From Blastomyces gilchristii SLH14081 (lineage: Eukaryota > Ascomycota > Eurotiomycetes > Onygenales > Ajellomycetaceae): DNA of 64,000 nucleotides. Below the pieces are notes generated by a model. The model saw nothing but the letters and a program-made list of their open reading frames with translations. It did not search any database and was not told the DNA's origin. Made by a program: the position numbers and the translations under genes. Below are positions 46,402 through 57,906 of this stretch, one piece after another; the first letter of the stretch is position 1, and every line of letters starts with the position of its first letter. Where the stretch lies: assembly GCF_000003855.2 (NCBI RefSeq), contig NW_003101678.1, positions 3,629,891-3,693,890 on the forward strand. The letters are read 5' to 3'.

Positions 46402-46496
46402 TGTCAGGTCACGTGATCTGGCTTACTAATCCTTCCACCATATAACTTTCCACAAGCTAGCAACCTTTCAATCACACAAGCTTTACACCTTTCACA
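46402..46496 (+). repeat. Cop-1 left LTR (95 bp)
   Basis: It starts TGTCAGGTCACGTGATCTGG and ends CCTTTCACA. Very short for an LTR but matched by 57807-57901 along its whole length. Differences are C to T or G to A (CACGTG against CATATG, TTCCACC against TTCATC), with this copy the less mutated. Confidence 0.93.
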
Positions 46497-46510
46497 GGTT
46501 ATGAGATCTG
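46497..46510 (+). promoter_or_regulatory. Cop-1 primer-binding site resembling an initiator-tRNA half
   Basis: Directly after the LTR is GGTTATGAGATCTG. GGTTATGAG is complementary to the anticodon stem-loop of eukaryotic initiator tRNA-Met (CTCATAACC). Copia-type elements are known to prime from a 5' half of initiator tRNA-Met rather than its 3' end. Assignment is by position and sequence only. Confidence 0.7.
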
Positions 46511-46603
46511 TTTTGCGCAAAATCGCTGCCAATTCGGGATTTCTTGTTGATATAATCATTATTTAACTACTGCTTCATTTGATACGCTCATCAGGAGTTA
46601 AAA

Positions 46604-48011
46604 TTGTCTTATTCTATCAGTATTGATGTGTTTGAGATCTTGATGATTAATAATACTACTGCTTGCTTAAAAAAAAAAAAAAGAGGCTTCCAGAAAATGC
46701 ACCACATTTGCAAAAAAGCAAGAAAAGAGAATGATATTGACAAGGATTCAATAAATGAATATCAAAATGGCGGATTCAATATGATCTCGCTCACACACAT
46801 ATTCACAATCTTGTGTTCTTTCTACTGAATCAGTTGCAGTTGATGATGATGATTCTTCACACTTACACTCTGCCAGTGAACATTCTCCTGAAGCCTTTGA
46901 AAGCTTCATTAATGAAAGCTTCATTGTTGAAACACTCTCTTGATTCAAAGCTGATTTGAATACAGCTTCTGACACAGTCAGGCTGGCCCCTCAATCTACT
47001 TGACAGCTTGATGAAGCTGGTTCTCTTGATGAGAATAATGGACACTCAGGTGTCTACTGTTCGGGTGAGGCAATATCAGACCAACAGATGGAGCATCTCA
47101 AGATGATACTTGAGATAGACAAGAGAAAGCAAAGAGTTCTAGAACTTGAACTACAACTGGAAAAACTCTGTCAACAGAGATTCTCTACAGATTAATCACA
47201 GGATGTTAACAATTATTCTGCCATCACATTCACAGCCTGTACAGCCACATGGAATCCTAATCTCAGTGAAAGATTGAAATTCAATCTTTATGAACTGAAT
47301 AGCTGTGTTGACAAGACAATCTCTTAATTCAAGAAAGATGTCAAGAATACTGTGAGATTAAACAGTCTAACTAACACATTCAATTACATCATATGAAGCA
47401 TCTTCATGAAATCAAAACTGGTTGATGCACAGTGTTAATATATGATAGAGAAATGACAGATTCAGAACCCTCTACAAAGAGATAATGAGTGAGTATCATT
47501 CTGAGACGCCAGAAACCGGTGGCTCTACACATTCATCTCAAACTCCTTGAGTGCAGGTGTCAGACCACATTTCTCCAAGTATGATGAAAATCAGATTGCT
47601 TATACTCTATGAAATGTGATTGAATAGAAATACTCTGTTCTTAAAACACAGTTACACTGTGAGGCAGTTCTGAAATTCATGTCTCTTGATGACACACAGG
47701 TCATCAATCTACACACATTCTTCAATAAGTTTTGGTCCGTCATTATGAAATTGAAGATGTTGGATGCTTCTCTCTCAGATGCATGAATATTTGATATCTT
47801 CTACTCAGTTCTACTCAACAATTGAAGGAATTATGTTCAGAAGAAGATAGAGGAGATACAGGATTTCAAATTCACAGCTGTGGTATTGAATATTGATCTT
47901 CTCATGGAGGAAATCTGTTTACAGCTTGATTTTTCAAAAGATAAAAAGAATCTGCAGAATATAGATTCTGCAGTCAACTTAGCTATAACAGCTACAACAG
48001 CTACAACAGCT
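46604..48011 (+). pseudogene. gag: Cop-1 gag relic
   Basis: The first open block (46604-46828) contains a run of Lys from a poly-A tract at 46670-46682 and is interrupted, probably by a frameshift. The main gag frame runs about 46786-48011: an acidic Ser-rich start, a coiled-coil-like stretch (KMILEIDKRKQRVLELELQ, 47100-47165), then a capsid-like domain with ATWNPNLSERLKFNLYELNS (47248) and FWDARNRWLYTFIS (47505). Eight or so Trp/Gln positions are stops. The hAT interrupts it in a run of ITATTATTAITA, and it resumes at 53797 with CTECDCG, a remnant of a zinc knuckle. The minus-strand frames here are shadows. Confidence 0.82.
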
Positions 48012-48055
48012 ATAACAGCTAGACTGACCGTGTGACCGTGTCTGGGACCAGGACC

Positions 48056-49600
48056 AAACTTTACAGTTGTCACGTTGCCTAAAAGCATTACTTCTGGTCA
48101 TGGTTTGTGTTCATCACATTGATCCCAAATCATGTTATTTCAGATATTAAAGATCCCAGATTCACTTTTCAAATAAAAATCTAGTCTCAGATAAAGAATA
48201 TGTTTGAATTCTTAGTCACATTTTCATTCTGATCTCATTATTGAACATGGCATTAAATGAGATTATGAAATCATTTCTCACTTATATAATATCATAATAT
48301 AGTGCTCATTTGTTGAAAATTCAACAGAGAGTATTATCAAATATTGTTACTTTTCTGAACACAGATCATAATTGATATCATTTTAATTAAAAAAAAAAAT
48401 ATAAAATACAAAAAATAATAAAAAAACAAAAAACAAAACAACAAGAAAAAATCACAACAAAAAAAAAAAAAGAAAAGGAAAAGAAAAAAATAAAAAATAA
48501 AAATAAAAAAAAATCAAGATCACAGGGCTGCAGCACTCTCAAAATACCTACTTTTCAGAGTCTTTACAATGTTTATTATCAACTGTGTATCTCTCACAGT
48601 GAGGGTAACACAGCTGCAATGAGCTATTGTCTTAATATCATCTAACAAATAATCAGTATATATCTATATAAATGTGAATAATTAGAAAATATACACTCAA
48701 AAAGTGTGATCAGGGTGGACTCTGCTGTCACTTGAATGATATTAAGAGCAGAACACTGGAATTGATGATTTCTCTCATTGATTTCACAGACAAGGTGTAT
48801 GAAGATGATCTTGAGAAATATAAGATTCTCTGACTTCTGATAAAAACAGATCTCACAGAGAGACTCTATTTTCATCATATCAGAGACTGAGTGTTATTAA
48901 AAAGCATTACTTCAATACACATGCACTTACTGCAGCAATTCACTCTCTGTGCATGTGACTGAGAGTTACAGCTTTCTCACACTGCACAGCTCTTCCTGAG
49001 ATGCTGCTGTCAGTTTGCAATTCACACAGTCTCTCAGTTCAGCATGCACTGCATATATACAGCTCTGCATGCTGGAGCCGTGTTGATCATTATAGTCTGA
49101 CATGATACTCACTTTTCACAGGCCATGTTTTGTTTGATTGAGAAAGAGAGGGGACACAACTGCTGTTTTATTTGAGAGAGAATGAGTAATTGAATCTGTA
49201 GAAGATAATTTGATTTCTTCTGTATTTGAAATTTGATTAGTCTATACTCTTTAATTTGAGGGTTTCTGAGAGTGTTTTAATAGTTTTCATATCAGCTTGG
49301 AATTAGTGATTGATTGAAGAAGAGAAAAGAGAGAAGAAAGAAATGAGAACAACTTCTCTTTATAATATGAAAACAGAGAATTACTGTAATTATTTGTTCT
49401 AGTAACAAAAATCTGTTTTCTGCATGTATCTCTGATACAGATTATATGATAACTGTATATAAAGAATATCAACAGTGCATGTATTGAATGAAGATGATAT
49501 TGCTATGCAACACTGTAGCTGTTTCTGTACATTGCTGAAAGCTGTTAATATTTTCTTTAAGTCTCTTTATATTTGATAAGTCAGTAATATATTTCAATGC
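48056..49600 (+). other. hAT 5' non-coding region with A-rich tract
   Basis: 1.5 kb with no supported gene. The subterminal motif TATTATCAAATATTGTTACT is at about 48337. An A-rich low-complexity tract runs 48388-48513. The minus frame 48642-48878 (78 codons, with a CEICFYQ stretch) is not recognised and is probably chance. A GC-richer patch occurs at 48920-49080. Confidence 0.5.
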
Positions 49601-49610
49601 ACTTTCTCTT

Positions 49611-49708
49611 TCATCATCATCATTATCATCATTATCATCATTATCATCATCACTATCACTATCATTATTACCATCATCATCATCACTATCATTATCATCA
49701 TTATATCA
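49611..49708 (+). repeat. TCA/ATC microsatellite in the hAT
   Basis: About 98 bp of imperfect (ATC)n/(TATC) units. It produces a spurious His/Tyr-rich open frame (49597-49815), which I do not take as a protein. Confidence 0.95.
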
Positions 49709-49792
49709 TTTCTGATCATCTCTTCTGTCTTCACTCTTCTTCAATGCTCACTGAAACCAATCATGTCATTTCTCTTCAAATATTCTGCAGTC

Positions 49793-50534
49793 CTGCGGAT
49801 CACCAAGGCGTGTAAGCACTGTCACAGATTGAAGAGAGAGAAGAAGAAGGTGTTTAAGCAAGAGGAGACAGATCATAAGACATGTTATAATGCCTTGAAG
49901 AGACTCTGTAAGAGAGTAGAATGATAATAATTTTAAGTAATACTTCTGATAGATTTAGACTGAACTAAGTATAGAAATAATACAGATAACACCATCTATA
50001 AGAGATTGAAGAAGAAGATAGTGAAGAGTCTTATGCAGCAGTGATGAGATCAGGAGAAGTTCTGAGAATAGTTTGAGATTAAGATAAAGAGAGAGAGAGA
50101 TGAGAAGAGTGTTACTGTAAATAAACAGTAGCAGAAGAAGATTGAGAGAGTATTGAAGTGAGAGACAAAGAAGTCAAAACTGATAAGTTTTTTATTTATT
50201 GAGAGATAATGATTTTTAATAATACTTCTGTTCTCTAATTGATTAGCAGGAGCTGACAGAGAAGAAGGGGATTAAGGCCTTGTTCAGATCTTGAATGCAC
50301 TCCATGATTCAGGATATTGAGAAGGCAGCCCTGCTCTCTGAGCATGTCAATCTGCTTGTCACTGAGGTGGAACCTGAGACAGCAGACCAGGAAATGCGGG
50401 ATTTTGAGGCACAGATTAACCTGGCTGAGAGGGAGCAGTGAGAACCCTTCTCTGAGAAGGCAGTGAAGAGAGATTTTAAGATGATTATCATCTCAGATAA
50501 GAAGGAGAAGAAGGAGGAGAAGAATGAGAAGTGA
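49793..50534 (+). pseudogene. hAT first gene (unrecognised, Lys/Glu-rich), two exons
   Basis: Exon-like block 1 (49793-49921) reads TKACKHCHRLKREKKKVFKQ and then Cys residues spaced like a small metal-binding domain (CKHC, then C, C). Block 2 (50250-50534) reads KKGIKALFRS, then a mostly charged helical stretch ending KKEKKEEKNEK, with two TGA at apparent Trp positions. Between them 49922-50249 is AT-rich and contains intron-like sequence ending TTGATTAGCAG. Both blocks keep much more GC than the flanks. I do not recognise the protein; many hAT elements carry a second gene, but its role is unknown here. The minus frame 50309-50491 is a shadow. Confidence 0.55.
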
Positions 50535-51221
50535 ATTATAAAGAATGATAAGAAGAATGAGAAAGAGTAGAAAGATGATGAGTAGAAAAAGTTTTTTTCT
50601 TTTTATATTAGTTAGTTATAAGTTCATAATTATTAATAATTGAAATTAATTTTAAGTTTTTAAAAATTATTGTATAAGTTGTAATCAAGTCAGAAATAAT
50701 ATATATATATATATATATATTTAACTATCATGATTCACAAATCACTATAATGTATAAGTATCAACATTTTTTCAACATTGATATTCATAATATTAATATA
50801 TTTTTAATGATATCATCTGATAATGTAATTTAATAACACTCTCTTTCACAATATTAATATATTTTAAGAAATATAACAGAGATTAATCAAGATTATTTAT
50901 TTACTTTTATACATTGATGATATCTAATCTGAGTTAGTACTAAAATTATAACTAAGCTAAGAAACAAGATTATTTTCTCTTATATTAATTCTTCTTACAC
51001 ACATCAGTGATCAGTTATTGAAAATAAATTATTATCTTTCTTAAATTATTATCATGTCTTCTGAATTCACTTCTTTCACTTCTTTTACTTCTATTGAAGA
51101 TTCATAAACTCTTTAAGAAATCACTGTGAATCACAAAGTCTATATTGTTTATAATTCAACACAGAATACTCTCTTTCAATTATAATAAATAATCACTTTA
51201 TTCTTCACATCTGATTTCAGG
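50535..51221 (+). other. hAT spacer between its two genes
   Basis: AT-rich DNA with an (AT)n run at 50698-50721. It probably includes the transposase promoter and first intron. No frame of note. Confidence 0.5.
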
Positions 51222-53600
51222 TCATGAAATTTATGAAAAACTTAACACAAACACTGAGATGAACTATGGAATAATTATCAACAGGTTGCATTGCAGATTA
51301 CTGAAGAGTCATCTCTCTGCTACAATCACTGTAACTTCATTCAGAAACATTCATTATAAACTGATCATGACTCTGAAGGAATTTCTTGACATCTGAAGTC
51401 ATCAGAATGCAGACAATAAAAGAAAAATAATCAGAAAATTACTACTGAGCTGATAAGTTACTCTACCAGGTAATGATTTTTGATAATGCTAACTTTCTAA
51501 TTTGAAGAAAATTATGTGAAAATGATTATATATCAGTACTCTGATTTCACAACTCTCATCTGATAACTTCTGTGAACAATTACTTTGCATGTGTATATCT
51601 CTGAATCTTTCTCTTCAATCAATTGAAAACCCCGAATTCTGAACACTTCTTCAAATGCTTAATTCAAATCTTCATATTTCACATCAATTCTGTCTTCAGT
51701 CCAACCTTGAGACACACTACAAAGTCAATATACAACATCTAGAATCAGAGTTGAAGAATCATCAAAGAGTGTCTCTCACAGTGAATGTATGAACTAGTAC
51801 AAACAATCTTGCATTTATAGAAGTTACATGTTATTACATTGATGAGAACTGGACTTATCAAGAGACATTAATTGAATTTGAATCATTGATCAGTAGTCAT
51901 ACTGGGGATTATATAGCAGAGATATTAATGACTGTGATTAAAAATGACTATTGAAATATTAGTCTCAGTCTTCTTACAATTACAACTGATAATGCTGTGA
52001 ATAACTACACTATGATGAAGAGCTTGAAGCAAAAATTGGCTTTGCATTTCTGGAATGATAAACAAGGTCATATTCTCTGCATTGCTCATGTGATTCAACT
52101 TGTGATACAAACACTGATAAAGAATCTTAACATTGAGATGAAGAATAATGAGATAGCTGGTTCTTGAGATGAGAATGAGATGAAAGTGATTACTCAAGTA
52201 ACTTTTGCATTTACTTTGTAAAAGATAATGTTTTTTAACAACACTTTTTGATATTGCTTTTTGATAATGCTTTTTGATAATGCTACTGTTAATTTTGAAT
52301 AGATTGACTAATAATTTAAATATCACAGATTCAAAACATTGCTAATGTGATTTGTACCTTCTCTAAATAATAACAATGATTTCATGATATTCAATAAACA
52401 AACAAATCAGTCACATCACTGAATATGATACAGAATGTTAGAACACAGTGAAGTTCAATATATGAGATGACTGTTCAGACTCTTCAATTGTATCAGATGA
52501 TTGATTATTAAGTGCAACACTCTGATCAGAAAAAGATTCAGATATTGAAACTTTCTGATATGAAGTGAACTCAGTTGAAATATGTGATTGATTTACTGTT
52601 TCAGTTTTATAAGACAATAAAGACAGTCTCAATCACTTGTACATCAATGCTGCAGTCAGCTTGATGAGTGTATAACAGTTTATTTACTTATCTTGAGAAG
52701 CAGTTGAATCACTCAAAAAGAAATTCAGTCTGAGATGATGCTATAGTGCAGGCTATTATTACTGTAAGAAATAAACTAGTATATTACTACAGCAAAACTG
52801 AACAATCTTTTGCAGAGTACTATACTGTAGCAGCTCTACTAGATCTCTCTCATTGAGTTAATATCTACACTTCTCAAGATTGAACAGAGGAGAAATGAGA
52901 CTCATATGTTAAATTAGCCTGAGACTACTACAATGTCAACTATCAGAGATTTGAATGAGCAGATGTTCAAGATATGAAGACAGTGAAATACAATTCTCTA
53001 GTAAGTAATGATCTTTGATAACACTTCATATCATATAGAACTATAATACTAACTTTGAAACAGAACTTGTATACATTGATTGTAACTGAAAATCAGGCAA
53101 AACTACATGCTTGTAAAACTGAATTTGACTGCTATCTTCAAGATGATCTGATAAATTTACATGTCAAATCAATTCTAGAGTTATGAAAAATTATTGAGAG
53201 TATATATTCAACTATTACACTGATGACATGTGATATTCTGACAATTTCATTGACAGGGGTGAGAATGAAGTGAAAGTTTAACTCAAGTTGAGATATTTAT
53301 CACTATCACTGGGGACAATTACAAGGAGAAACAATCAAGAAACTCATGATTATAAAACATGAAATTATCAGACAGTTTAATATCTCTGATCACAGTATAT
53401 CAGAGAAGTGTAGTTTTCATGAGAAAGTGAAGAATAAACTTGCACAAGAATGTATTTAGTTGTTTCATGAGCATTATCAATAATTGTTACCAAATTCTGA
53501 TTATATAAGCAATCACTGAATGAACTGAATGAGACTGATTTTGATCTTCAGTCTCAGTCTCATTCTGATTTTGAAAGAATAATCATCTTTCACAGTTTAT
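51222..53600 (+). pseudogene. hAT transposase relic with at least three introns
   Basis: Exon at 51222-51469 (GHEIYEKLNTNTEMNYGIII; possibly the DNA-binding part). The catalytic exon at about 51508-52217 has VNVWTSTNNLAFIEVTCYYI (51780-51840; family D.WTS.N...F..I..HYI), then LLTITTDNAVNNYTMMKSL (51970-52025; family TLDNASNN) and ILCIAHVIQLVIQTLIK (52073-52125; family CAAHILNLIV). Further exons at 52313-53000 (YYSKTEQSFAEYYTVAALLD, 52780) and 53064-53600. Likely introns: 51470-51507, 52218-52312 and 53001-53063. Domain order fits hAT transposases. TGA stops are mostly at Trp positions. The 133-codon minus frame 51925-52326 is a shadow. Confidence 0.85.
53001..53063 (+). other. Spliceosomal intron in the hAT transposase
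   Basis: The donor GTAAGT (53001), branch site ATACTAAC (53046-53053) and acceptor CAG (53061-53063) are textbook fungal signals, giving a 63-bp intron. It begins GTAAGTAATGATCTTTGATA, sharing the word TAATGATNTTTGATA with the 51470 intron. Confidence 0.75.
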
Positions 53601-53796
53601 CCTGAGAAATTACTCTCATTTCACTGTTCTTGAATTAAATCTGGTCATTTTTCACACCATTTCTCTCAGAAATGGTCCATTTTCAGATTTTTTTGAGGCT
53701 TGGTCCTGGTGGGACTCACGCCAAGAAATGTATGAGACCAGACCAAATGGGACCAAATGTGAAATTCATGGTCCCGCCGGCCAGTCTAATAACAGC

Positions 53797-56700
53797 CACA
53801 CTGACTATCAGCAACAATACATTGAATCCGGCCCGTGAAGGCTGTACTGAATGTGATTGTGGCAGTATACAAGGGGGCTTCTAAAATTATCAGGGATAGG
53901 GAAATTCATCTATATATTCTGAATGTGAGAGATCTCACTTTGGCATCTGTTAATTGATCAATTCAGACAGTGCTCTGAATAATTGAAGAATAAACAATAC
54001 TGCAAGGATAAAGGAATTCAAAGAAAAGAAGAAAAAGAACAATAGTGAGAGTAGAATTCAACTATTCATTACAGATGAATCAGAGACCTATCAGATAACA
54101 AACCTCACAGAGGTTATCAATGTGCCAGCCTGTTTTATAGAATCCCACAAGAATTCTCTCACTATATGAGATAGTGGCGCCGGATGTCACATAGCGAGTG
54201 ATAGATCATAATTTTTGAAACTTATAGCAATCAATGATTCAACAGTTCAAGTGACTAACAAGGTTATTATGAAGATTCAGAGTGTCAGCACTGTATTCAT
54301 CTCAGTGAGTGAAAGATTGATAGAATTCAATCATGTATACTATGTGTCAGAACTATCTGCAAATCTGATCTCTGCTGAACTTATGAAACATCAGAGCTAT
54401 ATTCATCATAATATACAAGTTAATGCTGAGAACTACTTTGAGTTTCTGTCATCTATCAACAGTGATATCTTCTATGCCAACCTGTCTCACAATAATATTT
54501 ACATTCTATTTGACAGCTCACTGACATTTCATGGGATAATGAACAACTCAATGTATGAAGCAGTGACATATGTGACTGTTCTGAAATTAAAGATAATCTC
54601 AACAGATTACAATCTGAATGCTGAGTCTTTGAAGTCTTTCAGTCATGAGAAGATTGAACAGTTAATCAACTCTAAGAATTCAGATACTGATTTCTTTATT
54701 ATCTCATCTTTATCTTGATTATCTGCAGTTCTTCTGAAACAGCTTCTGATAGATAAGTGATATTATTGACTTAATCATATCAGTGAAAATAGTATATTAA
54801 AAATGATCAGAGATCTGTGATTTGATATTATCATTATCAGTCTGAAGAAATTATCATTCTGTGCCACATGTATTAAGTCTAAACAGAAACACACTTTCTA
54901 CAAGGATTTCACACCATGTCATGCCACCCGCAAGGCCTTGAAGATTTGAGTGGATATATTCAGTGATGATGAGACTCTTGGAACTGAGAATGATATATCA
55001 TCTTACACTGATAAGAAGCTTGTAATAGTGATAACAGATGATGTTATCTGTATGAGGTGAATATTTCTATTGAAATGCAAGAATGAGATGTTGAGATATC
55101 TACAGATCTTCAATCAATTTATCAAGAATCTGCTGAGATGTGGCATTGCAATCATTCACTCAGATTGTGAAGAATTGAATTTAAATACAGTCACAGCATA
55201 CATGCTCAGTGAAGATATAAAATAAGAGCTGACTTTCTCTCATACTTCACAGTAAGATAAAGTATTCAAATGATTGATTGATTTGATCATTGAGAAGTTC
55301 TGATCACTATTAATAGACTCTTCAGCTCTGGAAAAGATGTGGGATGAGACAGTTATTACAGTCACAGAGCTGCTTAACCTTATGTCAACCTCAATGATAT
55401 TATATGAGGGCTCTGAAAATACAAAGCTAATTACACTGTATGAGACCTGGCTTGAAGCTCTATCTTCTGCACATGGCATTTATCAATGAGGTTGCAAAGC
55501 ATTCTTGAAGATAGTCTTCAAGCTCATCAATAAGATGGCTTCCTGTTTCAAAGAGTTGATTTTTGTGAGATATAATGATTTTATCAATTATAGATTGGTG
55601 AACCCCTTCAATGAGTGTTTATACATATCAAAAGACATCATCTTCCGCGAGGATCTTCATCTTGCTGATTCATTGATACTGACTACAATGCACAACCTGA
55701 AGGTTCTACTCAATGCAGTCTGCAAAGTGGCTGCAGTGATTTCTTCAGTGACATCAGGCCTACTCACTGCAGTCTGTCAAGAGATTGCAGTGATTCCTGA
55801 TCAATCAATAGATAATCTGTTCATTGATAAGGAAATTCAACCTGAGTGTTCATTATTTCTTATACTCACTAATAATTGATGAATTGACTATGATATCTCT
55901 GTGAGAATACCTATCTTTTTAGTGCAGAATACACTGAACTTCTCAGAATTCACAGTTGAATCAGATGATTCTCTGACATCTATAAGGAATATCACTACAG
56001 TGGGGGAAGATTCAGTGAGAGACAGTCTTGAAGATCTACTTACTGATTCTGAGATTACTGCACTTCTGATTCTGAAAAACCTCACACATGTCAAAGCTTC
56101 TATGAAATGAAAGTATTATTACAAGACCTGTGTTAAAGAGATTAACTGTTTGAAATAGATAGAGGTCTGATAACTGATTGAGAGAACATCACAAATGAGT
56201 GTTCTCTGTGACCAATGAGTATTTGATAAAAAGTTTAACAATATGAGTGATGTTATCTGCTATAAGGCTCACTGGGTTGTCTGCAGAAATCTTCAACAGA
56301 AGAGAGTCAATTACTCAAGAATCTTTGCACCTATTGTCTCTGCATTCATCTTACAAGCTCTCATGATGATCTCAGCATTCTGGGGATAGTATGTTCTGCA
56401 GATTGATATGATGACTGTCTTTTTAAATGCTCAACTGCCTGCTGATAAGTGAATATATATGAATCAATTCACAGAATTCTGTGAAGGCTGTGATGATCTT
56501 GTGTGTGAGTTGATACAGAGACTCTACAGTCTTAAGCAAGCAGCACTCTTATGATATGAGAAGCTGTGAAAGATGCTATTGCACTCAGGCTTCTGTGTCA
56601 GTTTCTATGATACTGGACTATTTATTCATAATGAAAGACAGGTCTATATGATCATCTATGTGAATGATGTCTATCTCTACAGTCTGAAAATCGAAGATCT

Positions 56701-57673
56701 AGACTGGGTCAAAACTGAAATTGCTGCTAATTATGAGATCAAGGATGTAGGGAATTTCAACTGCTATCTAGAAATAAAGATTGATAGAGATTCAACTTTA
56801 TTAACATTGTCTTAATCTCTCTTTATAAGAAATCTTCTGAAGGAGTTCTCAATGAATGACTGTCATTCTACATTCACTTCTATGAAGAAGAATGTTGATT
56901 TTATGAATGATGATGAGGAACTGATTGCATACACAGCAGAATTTATCCTATGATCCTATCAATTCAGTATCAGATCTCTGCAATATCTGGTATTCAATAC
57001 ATGTCCTGATATGAGCTTCGCTGCAGGATTCCTTGGATGATTCAGCTCCCAGCCTACATCAAAGAACTGGGCTGCATACAAGTGTACACTCTGATATCTA
57101 CAGGGTTTAATCAATGAGGGTATAACCTATCACAGAGGTGCCGAAATTGAACCTGTAGCATATGCAGATGCCGATTGAGCTGGTAGGGATCCAGGATCCC
57201 GTTCAACCACCGGTTATATCATCTACATGGCAGGTGGTCCCGTTGCATGGCGGAGCTGCCGGCAAACAGGGGTCTTCAAGTCATCAACAGAGGCCGAATA
57301 TATTGCATCCTCCAAGGCTGTATATGAGCTTGTCTGTCTCTGAGAGCTTCTAGAAGATGCTGGATTCATCTCATCCCACCTCAACAATCTGGATGCTGAT
57401 AATCACCTCATTCTCACCACAGTCAATGATCTGGCTTATACAATCCATGCTGATAATAAGTCTGTCATAGAGCTATTCTCTTCTGAAGCAATTTCATGCT
57501 GCTTGAAGCATATAGAGGTCTGTTTTCACATTCTTCAGAATCTTGTCTGCAAGAATGAGATATCTATCTGATATGTTTCATCTGCTGAGAATGCAGTGGA
57601 TGAGCTTATCAAATCACTTGAAATATTGAAATATACATGTTGGAAAGAGAATATAAAGAAGATAGAGGAATAG
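53797..57673 (+). pseudogene. pol: Cop-1 pol relic (protease, integrase, RT, RNase H)
   Basis: After a gag remainder comes protease, with IWDSGAGCHIAS at 54164 (Trp now TGA; catalytic D-S-G intact). The longest open frame is 54215-54718 (167 codons). Integrase: zinc motif ending CATCIKSKQKH (54860), core with IIHSDCEELN (55150), then GKSP-like connection frames (55505-55879, 124 codons). RT: VNYSRIFAPIVSAFILQALM (56308), LQIDMMTVFLNAQL (56398) and the catalytic IIYVNDVYLYS (56652-56685; canonical YVDD, first Asp now Asn). RNase H: VAYADADWAG (57150) and KSSTEAEYIASSKAVYELV (57280-57335), both intact; IHADNKSV (57440). Stop at 57671-57673. Confidence 0.9.
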
Positions 57674-57789
57674 AGAGATAAAAAATGATGTATATCATGA
57701 CTGATTTTCATTACTTCACATTTTCCAGTCATTTTTTGTACCTGTACTTGATTTGAAGGCGAATTTTGTATATAGCATTGTGTATAGTT

Positions 57790-57806
57790 ACTCTGGTGAG
57801 TGAGGG
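57790..57806 (+). promoter_or_regulatory. Cop-1 polypurine tract
   Basis: GGTGAGTGAGGG lies immediately upstream of the right LTR, where the plus-strand primer of an LTR element is expected. Confidence 0.65.
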
Positions 57807-57901
57807 TGTCAGGTCATATGATCTGGCTTACTAATTCTTTCATCATATAACTTTCCACAAGCTAGCAACCTTTCAATCACACAAGCTTTACATCTTTCAC
57901 A
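57807..57901 (+). repeat. Cop-1 right LTR (95 bp)
   Basis: Full-length match to 46402-46496, with C-to-T/G-to-A differences only. It is followed by the target duplication AAAAG, after which Gyp-1 E gag resumes. Confidence 0.93.
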
Positions 57902-57906
57902 AAAAG

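Larger units (their letters stand above)
48020..53788 (+). mobile_element. Long hAT DNA transposon (5.77 kb), parent type of the MITEs
   Basis: Terminal inverted repeats TAGACTGACCG and CGGCCAGTCTA, with an exact 8-bp duplication ATAACAGC (48012-48019 and 53789-53796). The terminal ~40-120 bp match the three MITEs. It encodes a recognisable hAT transposase in several exons (51222-53600) and an upstream second gene (49793-50534). It has internal A-rich and TCA-microsatellite tracts. Stops in the transposase indicate it no longer makes enzyme. Confidence 0.94.
46402..57901 (+). mobile_element. Cop-1, full-length Ty1/copia element, carrying a hAT
   Basis: Two 95-bp LTRs (46402-46496 and 57807-57901) and an exact 5-bp duplication AAAAG (46397-46401 and 57902-57906). 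Without the hAT it is about 5.7 kb. The order is LTR, primer-binding site, gag, protease, integrase, RT, RNase H, polypurine tract, LTR. Domain order integrase before RT proves copia type. It is less mutated than the gypsy copies, with frames of up to 167 codons left open. Confidence 0.95.

Noticed and set aside
48388..48513. A-rich tract as a LINE or SINE poly-A tail
   Set aside because: No element end or target duplication adjoins it, and it lies inside the continuous hAT; it looks like simple low-complexity sequence.
49597..49815. His-rich 72-codon protein
   Set aside because: It is a translation of an ATC microsatellite; no domain and no upstream coding context.
51925..52326. 133-codon minus-strand ORF
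   Set aside because: It is antisense to the conserved hAT transposase motifs on the plus strand; its openness follows from that coding frame.
53797..53890. A separate small gene after the hAT (NNTLNPAREGCTECDCG)
   Set aside because: It is the continuation of Cop-1 gag, interrupted by the hAT; joining across the 8-bp duplication restores the order of domains.
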